This document shows, one piece after another, positions 5,530 through 11,191 of a DNA stretch of 11,191 bases (within the stretch, counting starts at the first letter, position 1; every line of letters begins with the position of its first letter). The DNA comes from Chloroflexota bacterium. Lineage in GTDB: Bacteria > Chloroflexota > Anaerolineae > Anaerolineales > Villigracilaceae. The translations under genes and the position numbers were made by a program. Under the pieces are notes generated by a model that was given only the letters and a program-made list of their open reading frames with translations, had not been told where the DNA came from and ran no database searches. The stretch spans positions 1-11,191 of the forward strand of contig JAKANW010000047.1 in NCBI GenBank assembly GCA_021823555.1, in the 5' to 3' direction.

Positions 5530-7338
5530 TTACATGACCTCTGGCGCCTGAATATCCAGTAATCGCAAGGCATTCGCAATCGTTTGCTTCGCGGCCGCCA
5601 CCAGTCGGAGACGGGCATCCCGGATTTTGGGGTCCTCGCTTTGCAAGACCGGCGCCGCATGGTAGAACGAGTGGAAGATGTTCGCCAGGTCGTAGGCATA
5701 GGCTGCCATCACCAGCGGACGGTACTCGTCTGCCGCCTGCTGCACAGTCTGCGGGAAGCGGGAGACCAACTCGATCAGCTCGATCTCGTGTTTGGTCAAT
5801 TCATAATCAAAAGGAACCGACGACTGAATGTTTGTTTGTGCCTTCTTCAGGATGCTATTGGCCCGCACGTATGCGTTTTGAATATATGGCCCTGTTCTTC
5901 CGTCGAACGACAGCGCCGAGTTCATATCGAAGACAATGTCCTTGTTGTTGTCCACGGACAGGATGGAGTACGCCAGCGCGCCGAGACCAATTTGCCCGGC
6001 CACCTTCAGGCGTTCAGTTTCCGTCAACTCGGGGGCCTTCTCCGACTCCACTGCCAGCACGCGTTTGACCGACTCGTCGGCCACATCCTTGAACAGCACC
6101 ACTCGTCCGCGCCGCGCCGACATGGCCCCTTCGGGTAACGTGATGTAACCATAGGATAGGTGGTAGCACTTGGCTGCCTGTGGGAAGCCCCACAACTCCA
6201 GGATCTTGAACGCCTGTTGGAAGTGCAGGCTCTGGCGGAAATCCACCACATAGATCGAGCGATCCACGTGATATTGTTCGAACTTTACCTTGGCCAGCGC
6301 CAGGTCTTTGGTCAGGTACAGCGATGTCCCGTCGCTGCGCAGGATGACCGCGGTGCGATACTTCTCTTTGGTCAGTCCCAGTTTCTCATCAATCTTGACG
6401 ATCACCGGGCCGCCTTGCGGACGTTCATCCTCGGCGACGCCTCTCTGGAGAAGTTCATCCACGATGGTCTTGGAGGGTTCATCCACTTCGCTCTCGTAGA
6501 ACCACACGTCAATCTTCACGTCCAGCATGTTCAGGATATCGCGCAGTTCCTCCAGGCTCCATTCACGCGTCTCCAGCCACAAGTCGCGCACGTACTTGTC
6601 GCCCGCATCCCATTTGCGATACATCTCGCGCCGTTCAGCGTCGTAAGCCTCGCGCCTGGCTTTCTCTTCGGGCGTCTCGTTCTCTTTCGGCTCCAGCATG
6701 GCGGTCGCTTCGGCGTAGATCTTCAACAGCCACTGTCCGCGCTCGTGGGTGCCCTGCGGTTCCTGTCCCTTGTAGAATTTATCGTAGGCCCACAGGATGG
6801 TAATCACACCCAGGCCGATATCGCCGGGATACGAAGCGCGGATGGTCTCGAAGCCGTCGAATTCCAGGATGCGCGCCAGCGATTCACCCAGCAGCGTCGT
6901 CCGCGCGTGCCCGATGTGGAACGAGTGATGCGTGTTCGGCTGGGCGTATTCGACCATGACCCGCTCACGCTTGGCCGCGCCCCGCCCAAAGTCCGGGCCT
7001 GAAGCGAGCACCTGGTCCACCACGCGACGGGCATAATCCGATGTTTGGAAGTAGACGTTGAGGTAGCCTTTCACCGCTTCGACGCGGCTGATCCCCGCCA
7101 CGCTTCCCATCTCCGCTTTGACCTGCTCTGCGATTTCCTGCGCTCTCTGTGGGACAGGCTTTCCCGTGCTTTTTCCGGCGCGAGCTTCATCTGCCGCCGT
7201 CTGGAAAAATGACGTGGAGATACCCCACTCGCCGGAGAAGGGAATGGACATCCACTTGAGCGCTGCCAACTGGATGCCGCTTGCGGCGCAAAAGGTTTTG
7301 ATCTTTTCTTCGATGGCTTGCTGAACATCGTTGAACAT
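5530..7338 (-). CDS. argS: Arginyl-tRNA synthetase
   Basis: Class I aminoacyl-tRNA synthetase that charges tRNA-Arg with arginine using ATP in the cytoplasm. It has 602 residues from the ATG at 7338, close to the family norm. The N-terminal tRNA-recognition domain occupies roughly residues 1-110. The first nucleotide-binding signature F-H-I-G-H-A-R-T-T is at 140-148, with HIGH at 141-144. The second appears as G-A-M-S-A-R-R-G at 404-411; many ArgS proteins lack the first Lys of KMSK. F-D-G-R-T-G-P-Y-I-Q-N-A-Y-V-R leads into the C-terminal DALR anticodon-binding domain, about 480-602. The frame continues upstream to an ATG at 7401, but that extension lies in the rpsT terminator and argS promoter. 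The stop is 4 bases before a terminator, so this is probably a single-gene transcript. Confidence 0.96.
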   Translation of the reverse strand: MFNDVQQAIEEKIKTFCAASGIQLAALKWMSIPFSGEWGISTSFFQTAADEARAGKSTGKPVPQRAQEIAEQVKAEMGSVAGISRVEAVKGYLNVYFQTSDYARRVVDQVLASGPDFGRGAAKRERVMVEYAQPNTHHSFHIGHARTTLLGESLARILEFDGFETIRASYPGDIGLGVITILWAYDKFYKGQEPQGTHERGQWLLKIYAEATAMLEPKENETPEEKARREAYDAERREMYRKWDAGDKYVRDLWLETREWSLEELRDILNMLDVKIDVWFYESEVDEPSKTIVDELLQRGVAEDERPQGGPVIVKIDEKLGLTKEKYRTAVILRSDGTSLYLTKDLALAKVKFEQYHVDRSIYVVDFRQSLHFQQAFKILELWGFPQAAKCYHLSYGYITLPEGAMSARRGRVVLFKDVADESVKRVLAVESEKAPELTETERLKVAGQIGLGALAYSILSVDNNKDIVFDMNSALSFDGRTGPYIQNAYVRANSILKKAQTNIQSSVPFDYELTKHEIELIELVSRFPQTVQQAADEYRPLVMAAYAYDLANIFHSFYHAAPVLQSEDPKIRDARLRLVAAAKQTIANALRLLDIQAPEVM

Positions 7339-7348
7339 GATGATCCCG

Positions 7349-7378
7349 ATTATACCGATATAAACACGGGAGCGCCAA
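7349..7378 (-). promoter_or_regulatory. argS promoter (TTGGCG-N18-TATAAT)
   Basis: On the minus strand the -35 TTGGCG is at 7378-7373 and a consensus -10 TATAAT at 7354-7349, with an 18-base spacer. Transcription would begin near 7343-7341, only 3-5 bases before the ATG at 7338, so the mRNA would be nearly leaderless. The -35 box lies within the hairpin of the rpsT terminator. Confidence 0.65.
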
Positions 7379-7398
7379 ATTGCTCTGGCGCTCCCGTG
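7365..7398 (-). terminator. Hairpin terminator downstream of rpsT
   Basis: A perfect 13-bp G/C-rich inverted repeat (CACGGGAGCGCCA at 7365-7377 with 7386-7398) has an 8-base loop. Read on the minus strand it ends in TTTATAT, a weak T-tract. It lies 52 bases after the rpsT stop and overlaps the argS promoter. Confidence 0.75.
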
Positions 7399-7450
7399 CA
7401 TGCGAATGTCAACCTGGACGACGCGCTATGCGCGCGGCCATTGCATTGGA

Positions 7451-7726
7451 CTAGGCAGGCTTTTCCGGTTTGAAGGCGGCCAGCTTCTTCATCAGGCGGC
7501 CCTTACGGCGGGCGGCATTGTTCGGGTGCAGCACACCTTTTTCGGCGGCCTTATCCAGTACACTGATGGCCTGCAACACAGCTTCTTTAGTATCAGGGGC
7601 GCCGGCTTCGAGCGCGGCGCGCGCCTGGCTTACAGCAGAGCGAGCCGCGCCGCGGAAATTGCGATTGCGCAAACGGCGCCTTTCGTTCTGACGATTGCGT
7701 TTGATTTGGGACTTGATGTTTGCCAC
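7451..7726 (-). CDS. rpsT: 30S ribosomal protein S20
   Basis: 91 residues, normal for S20, a primary 16S rRNA-binding protein of the small subunit. The sequence is strongly basic and helical: A-N-I-K-S-Q-I-K-R-N at the start, a run of Arg and Lys to about residue 27, and the family signature L-D-K-A-A-x-K-G-V-L-H-P-N-N-A-A-R-R-K-G-R-L near 54-75. The start is GTG at 7726-7724: GGAGG (7738-7734) lies 7 bases upstream and the protein then begins exactly where S20 proteins do. An in-frame ATG at 7765 would add 13 unrelated residues. E. coli rpsT also uses a non-ATG codon (UUG), linked there to autoregulation. It has its own promoter and terminator. Confidence 0.96.
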   Translation of the reverse strand: MANIKSQIKRNRQNERRRLRNRNFRGAARSAVSQARAALEAGAPDTKEAVLQAISVLDKAAEKGVLHPNNAARRKGRLMKKLAAFKPEKPA

Positions 7727-7787
7727 GGATCTTCCTCCAAAAATACTTTCTTTGCTAAGCGGCATTTTCTTTGCGCCGCGAAGCGGT

Positions 7788-7816
7788 ATTCTACTTGATG
7801 GAACAGTTTTTGTCCA
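7788..7816 (-). promoter_or_regulatory. rpsT promoter (TGGACA-N17-TAGAAT)
   Basis: On the minus strand TGGACA (7816-7811) matches the -35 consensus at 5 of 6 bases and TAGAAT (7793-7788) the -10 at 5 of 6, with an ideal 17-base spacer. Transcription would start near 7781, giving a leader of about 55 bases that contains the small hairpin CCGC-TTC-GCGG before the Shine-Dalgarno sequence. Confidence 0.75.
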
Positions 7817-7818
7817 GA

Positions 7819-7856
7819 AAAACCGTCCACGAGTTGGGAAAAACGGGGACGGTTTT
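7819..7856 (-). terminator. Terminator downstream of the LysM gene
   Basis: AAAACCGTCC and GGACGGTTTT (7819-7828 and 7847-7856) form a 10-bp stem with an 18-base loop, ending in a run of T on the minus strand. It lies 5 bases after the LysM gene stop and just upstream of the rpsT -35 box. The loop is longer than ideal. Confidence 0.75.
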
Positions 7857-7861
7857 GCTCA

Positions 7862-8635
7862 TTAAGGAGTGGCAGAAGCGGTCACACTTGGCACCAGCGT
7901 TATGGTGGGGAAGGGTGTGCCGGGGGTGCTTGTCGGTGGGCGGGTGGCTGTTGGCGTCACCATGTTGACCGGGATAACCAGTTTCTGGCCAACATAGATG
8001 GTATTCTGATCGGTGAGGTTGTTGGCCTTTACAATGTCGTCCACTGTGCTGTTGAATTTGGAAGCGATCACAGCCAGCGTGTCGTTGGCTTGGACATAGT
8101 AGTCCAGCTTGGTGCCGCGCGGCAGGTTGGCCGGGATTGGAGTGGCAGTGGGTAAGGGCATGCCAGGATTGGGGAGGGTAATTTTCTGGCCTGGATAAAC
8201 AACTTGCGTGGCCGGGTTAATGCTGTGGTCAACGCCTTCCGAGGTATACCCGTTGAGAAGCAGGATCAATGGAATGCCGTTATCGCCGAGATTGAATTTT
8301 TGCACGATGAGCGCCAGATACTCACCTTCCTGCACGGTGTAATCAAACGGGGCCGAAGGGGTGGATGTAAGCGTCTCGGTTGCCGTCAGGGTGACAGTGG
8401 GAGTCTCTGTCGGTGTGGAGGTGCTGGTCGGCGAAGGCGTGATGGTGGGGGTCGGTGTGTCGGTGGCAAAGAGTTTGCTAAGCGGTTTGCTGGGTCCGCT
8501 TAACCACACCACGAGCAGGATGACCCCGGCAAATACAAGCAACCCGGCCAGGCCGTATATGATCACCGGGCCGTTCTGTTGTCTCCGTTTTCGATAGGAA
8601 CTGATTACACTGGAAGTTGAGGGTGGCTTATTCAT
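7862..8635 (-). CDS. Membrane-anchored protein with two LysM domains
   Basis: 257 residues from the ATG at 8635, chosen because AAGGA lies 6 bases upstream; an in-frame ATG at 8674 has no such signal. A basic N-terminus (R-K-R-R at 15-18) precedes one membrane helix at about 22-46, so the rest should face outside. A Thr/Pro/Ser-rich linker spans 56-96. LysM domain 1 is about 98-155 (Y-T-V-Q-E-G-E-Y to V-Y-P-G-Q-K-I-T-L-P) and is somewhat divergent. LysM 2 is about 178-222 (Y-Y-V-Q-A-N-D-T-L to I-Y-V-G-Q-K-L-V-I-P). Residues 225-257 are another Thr/Pro tail. LysM domains bind N-acetylglucosamine-containing glycans such as peptidoglycan. No catalytic domain is present, so it may be a wall-binding anchor or organiser. 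The linker DNA is low complexity. Confidence 0.92.
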   Translation of the reverse strand: MNKPPSTSSVISSYRKRRQQNGPVIIYGLAGLLVFAGVILLVVWLSGPSKPLSKLFATDTPTPTITPSPTSTSTPTETPTVTLTATETLTSTPSAPFDYTVQEGEYLALIVQKFNLGDNGIPLILLLNGYTSEGVDHSINPATQVVYPGQKITLPNPGMPLPTATPIPANLPRGTKLDYYVQANDTLAVIASKFNSTVDDIVKANNLTDQNTIYVGQKLVIPVNMVTPTATRPPTSTPGTPFPTITLVPSVTASATP

Positions 8636-8901
8636 CGTAAATCCTTTTCCGCAAAGGCGCTTCAGGTATCCCATCCGACGCGTGCTGTTTATATTTACTG
8701 ATGTATTCTACCTGATGTTTCAGGGTTTATGGAATGGGTTCTTATGCTGCGCGTAGCCAAATGGTTTTCTATGCTTTTTTTCCCAGAAGCCAGGCGAGCT
8801 TATTTCACTAACGTGATGCACTGCCCCGCAGGGTTAGACAAAAAGCAGGTAAGGTGTGCGCCGCGCCGTGTTTATAGGAATGTTTCAAGCGAAAATCAAG
8901 C
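8636..8901. other. Intergenic region upstream of the LysM gene
   Basis: This holds the ribosome-binding site of the LysM gene and a TAGAAT-like -10 on the minus strand (8710-8705) resembling that of rpsT (both read TAGAATAC), but no good -35. The rest, up to the repeat element at 8902, shows no convincing gene, RNA gene or terminator for uvrA. A 64-codon plus-strand open frame has no ribosome-binding site or recognisable family. Confidence 0.55.
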
Positions 8902-9012
8902 GGGTGTGTTTCAAACAAGTTGATGGCAGCGTCCCGAAGGTTGAACTTGAGCCGATTTTGGCCTTTTGCAACCAACCTTCGGGACGGTTTTCACATCAAA
9001 CAAAACACACCC
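8902..9012. mobile_element. 111-bp MITE-like element (copy B), inverted relative to copy A
   Basis: The ends GGGTGTGTTTC (8902-8912) and AAAACACACCC (9002-9012) form terminal inverted repeats. The internal inverted pair GTCCCGAAGGTTG / CAACCTTCGGGAC is a perfect 13 bp here. Its sequence matches the complement of the element at 5263-5372, closely over 88 bases and poorly over the remaining end. No target duplication is evident in the 9 bases on either side. It starts 3 bases after the uvrA stop codon, so it would form the 3' end of the uvrA transcript. Confidence 0.85.
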
Positions 9013-9015
9013 GAG

Positions 9016-11190
9016 TTATTTCATGTGCACTTTGAGAAATTGTCCTGTATACGAGCCTTTGACCCTCATCACTTGCTCCGGCGTGCCTTCGGCAATCAAC
9101 TCACCGCCGCGGTCGCCGCCTTCGGGTCCCAGGTCAATCAGCCAGTCGGCCACTTTGATGATATCCAGGTTATGCTCAATGATCAGCACCGAGTTCCCGG
9201 CCTCGACCAGCCGTTGCAGCACTTCGATCAGTTTGTGCACATCCGCTGCATGCAATCCCACCGATGGCTCGTCCAGCACGTACAACGTTCGTCCGGTGGC
9301 GCGGCGCGACAGTTCCTTCGATAGTTTCACGCGTTGCGCTTCGCCGCCCGAAAGCGTGGTGCCGGGTTGGCCGACGCGCACATATCCCAGGCCCACTTCC
9401 TGCAATAATTTCAACTTGCCCAACATGGGTGGGTAATTCTTGAACTCTTCCAGCGCGTGGTCCACGGTCATGTTCAGCACGTCTGCAATGCTGTATTTGT
9501 CGCGGAACCTGACCTGCAGAGTCTCACGGTTGAAGCGCGTGCCGTGACACACATCGCAGGGCACGTACACGTCCGGCAGGAACTGCATCTCGATCCGCAG
9601 CTCGCCCTGTCCCTGGCAGGCCTCACAGCGCCCTCCGTGCACGTTGAACGAGAAGCGACCGGGTTTGTAGCCGCGCACCTTGCTTTCCGGCAATTCAGCA
9701 TACAGTTTACGGATTTCATCGAACAGCCCGGTATATGTGCCTGGGTTCGAGCGCGGCGTCCGTCCGATGGGAGATTGGTCAATGTTGATGACTTTATCCA
9801 GGTGTTCCATGCCCTCGATACGTTTGTGCTCACCTGCCTGGGTACGCGCGCCCATCAACTTTGCAGCCAGCGCGTTATATAGAATATCTGTCATCAGCGT
9901 GGACTTGCCCGATCCGCTCACGCCTGTGATACAAACCAGTTTCCCAAGCGGGATCGAGACATCTATGCTCTTTAGATTATTGGCGCGCGCCCCGACGATT
10001 TTCAAGCTCTTTCCGTTTCCCTCCCGCCTCTTCTTCGGGACTTCAATCCGTTTCCGCCCCGAGAGGTAAGCTCCGGTCAACGACTTTGGGTGCGCCAGGA
10101 TCATTTCGGGCGTGCCCTCTGCAATGAGACGCCCGCCATGCTCTCCGGCCGCGGGACCCAGGTCAATGATCCAATCTGCGGTGCGGATGGTCTCGTCGTC
10201 GTGTTCCACCACCAGCACGGTGTTGCCCAGGTCGCGCAGTCCCTTGAGGGTGTTGAGCAGGCGCGTGTTGTCGCGTGGATGCAATCCGATGGACGGTTCA
10301 TCCAACACGTACAGCACACCCACCAGCCGCGAACCCACCTGCGTCGCCAGGCGGATGCGCTGCGCCTCGCCGCCTGAAAGCGTGGTGGCGGAACGGTTGA
10401 GGGTCAGGTAATCTAGCCCCACGTTGACGAGGAATCCCAGCCGCTCGGTGATCTCTTTCAGGATGCGCTCGGCGATGGCCTTCTGGCGCGCCGTCAGCGG
10501 GGATTTGCCGCTCGATAGTCTTTGCACCCATTCCAGGGTGCGGTTGACCGGCCAACCGGTCGCGTCAATAATATTGGTATCGTCCACGGTCACGGCGATG
10601 GCTTCGGGGCGCAGGCGTTTGCCCTGACAGGTGGGGCAGGGGCGGTCGGACATGAACTCGCTGATCTTCTCGCGGATGAATTCGGAGTTGGTCTCGCGGT
10701 AGCGGCGCTCCAGGTTGGTGATGACGCCCTCGAAGGCACGGTTAAACTTGAACTCACTGCCATTGCTGTTGTGATACGTCATCTGGATCTGTTTCTCACC
10801 CGTGCCATACAGGATGATATCCATCTGTTCCTTGCTCAACTCGCGCACGGGTTTGTTCAAATCAATCTTGTAGGCGTGAGCGGCGGCTTCGAGACTCTGC
10901 CAGTAGTAGCCGCCTTCTTCCTTGGGGCCGCTCCACTCCATGCTGGCGATCGCTCCCTCGTTCAGGGACCGCTCCGGGTCCGGGATGATGCGGTCCGGGT
11001 CGATCTCCAGTTTGGAGCCGAGTCCCTGGCAGTCCGGGCAGGCGCCGTGCGGCGTGTTGAACGAGAAGGTACGCGGTTCGATCTCGCCGATGCTGATGCC
11101 ATGCTCGGGGCAGGAGAGATGCTCCGAATAGCTGACATCCTTTCCCTCACTCCCATCCCCTCTCCCAGCGGGAGAGGGGGGCTGGGGTGA
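9016..11190 (-). CDS. uvrA: Excinuclease ABC subunit UvrA, C-terminal 724 residues (N-terminus outside window)
   Basis: UvrA is the damage-sensing ATPase of nucleotide excision repair that loads UvrB on DNA. The frame is open to the right edge, so the ATG at 10941 is internal. A zinc-module part (C-P-E-H near 11110 and C-P-D-C near 11035) is followed by [12 protein letters not shown]. The first ABC signature L-S-G-G-E-A-Q-R is near 10380-10360, with [11 protein letters not shown] after it. The second Walker [10 protein letters not shown] is near 9900-9930, a second zinc module (C-E-A-C and C-D-V-C) at 9545-9630, and the second L-S-G-G-E-A-Q-R near 9340-9360 with Walker B near 9265-9290. The first Walker A lies off-window. 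The first CxxC pair is C-P-E-H, with His replacing the second Cys. At the edge the frame runs through a palindromic repeat without a stop. Confidence 0.97.
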   Translation of the reverse strand, partial: SPQPPSPAGRGDGSEGKDVSYSEHLSCPEHGISIGEIEPRTFSFNTPHGACPDCQGLGSKLEIDPDRIIPDPERSLNEGAIASMEWSGPKEEGGYYWQSLEAAAHAYKIDLNKPVRELSKEQMDIILYGTGEKQIQMTYHNSNGSEFKFNRAFEGVITNLERRYRETNSEFIREKISEFMSDRPCPTCQGKRLRPEAIAVTVDDTNIIDATGWPVNRTLEWVQRLSSGKSPLTARQKAIAERILKEITERLGFLVNVGLDYLTLNRSATTLSGGEAQRIRLATQVGSRLVGVLYVLDEPSIGLHPRDNTRLLNTLKGLRDLGNTVLVVEHDDETIRTADWIIDLGPAAGEHGGRLIAEGTPEMILAHPKSLTGAYLSGRKRIEVPKKRREGNGKSLKIVGARANNLKSIDVSIPLGKLVCITGVSGSGKSTLMTDILYNALAAKLMGARTQAGEHKRIEGMEHLDKVINIDQSPIGRTPRSNPGTYTGLFDEIRKLYAELPESKVRGYKPGRFSFNVHGGRCEACQGQGELRIEMQFLPDVYVPCDVCHGTRFNRETLQVRFRDKYSIADVLNMTVDHALEEFKNYPPMLGKLKLLQEVGLGYVRVGQPGTTLSGGEAQRVKLSKELSRRATGRTLYVLDEPSVGLHAADVHKLIEVLQRLVEAGNSVLIIEHNLDIIKVADWLIDLGPEGGDRGGELIAEGTPEQVMRVKGSYTGQFLKVHMK

Positions 11191-11191
11191 G
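11146..11191. repeat. G/C-rich palindromic repeat inside the uvrA frame
   Basis: CTCACTCCC... and its near-complement ...GGGGTGAG form an imperfect inverted repeat (11146-11166 with 11170-11191) around a 3-base centre, with perfect CTCAC/GTGAG outer ends and CCCCTCTCCC/GGGAGAGGGG inner arms. On the minus strand it is read as [15 protein letters not shown] in the UvrA frame. The left end of the repeat may lie beyond the window. Confidence 0.75.

Noticed and set aside
6160..7002. 280-codon plus-strand open frame
   Set aside because: It lies entirely antisense to argS, whose motifs are unambiguous, and its translation resembles no family. It is a by-product of G/C-rich codon composition.
7339..7401. 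ATG at 7401 as the argS start
   Set aside because: The extra 21 codons lie within the rpsT terminator hairpin and the argS promoter; the ATG at 7338 fits the family N-terminus.
8390..8470. G-rich plus-strand stretch as a possible G-quadruplex or repeat array
   Set aside because: It is the complement of the Thr/Pro-rich linker codons of the LysM protein, which explains the bias; G runs are short and irregular.
8729..8923. 64-codon plus-strand open frame upstream of the LysM gene
   Set aside because: No ribosome-binding site, no family resemblance, and it ends inside the MITE.
10522..11190. 222-codon plus-strand open frame at the right edge
   Set aside because: Antisense to uvrA, whose frame shows conserved ATPase and zinc motifs throughout.

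Overview
The window looks like chromosomal DNA of a Chloroflexota bacterium, probably class Anaerolineae. This is an inference from gene content: secreted proteins with cysteine-containing S-layer homology (SLH) repeats, a Thr/Pro-rich membrane-anchored LysM protein, a bacterial member of the cyclic 2,3-diphosphoglycerate synthetase family, and many short palindromic repeats between genes. No rRNA or tRNA is present to confirm it.

Layout. Positions 1-2832 (+ strand) hold two tandem paralogous secreted proteins ending in three SLH repeats. The first is cut by the window edge. The second is complete, with a signal peptide and a GH26-like domain. Each is followed by a strong hairpin terminator. 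The other six genes are all on the minus strand. In transcription order they are uvrA (cut at the right edge), a LysM anchor protein, rpsT, argS, a cDPGS-family P-loop protein and bioY. The two blocks converge on a hairpin at 2857-2890 that can terminate in both directions.

The minus-strand genes do not form one obvious operon. Hairpin terminators follow the LysM gene, rpsT, argS and the cDPGS-like gene, and promoter-like hexamers precede rpsT and argS. The genes serve separate jobs: nucleotide excision repair (uvrA), translation (rpsT, argS), biotin uptake (bioY), cell-wall attachment (LysM and SLH proteins) and an uncertain ATP/GTP-dependent function (cDPGS-like).

The most unusual content is in the repeats. 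A 110-bp MITE-like element with terminal inverted repeats and a perfect 9-bp target duplication sits at 5254-5381. It is nested inside an older palindromic repeat and has an inverted second copy at 8902-9012, three bases past the uvrA stop. A 59-bp palindrome at 3690-3748 supplies the stop codon of the cDPGS-like gene. A G/C-rich palindrome at the right edge is read in frame as part of UvrA. I found no CRISPR array, phage, defence system, autonomous transposase or clearly new multi-gene system.
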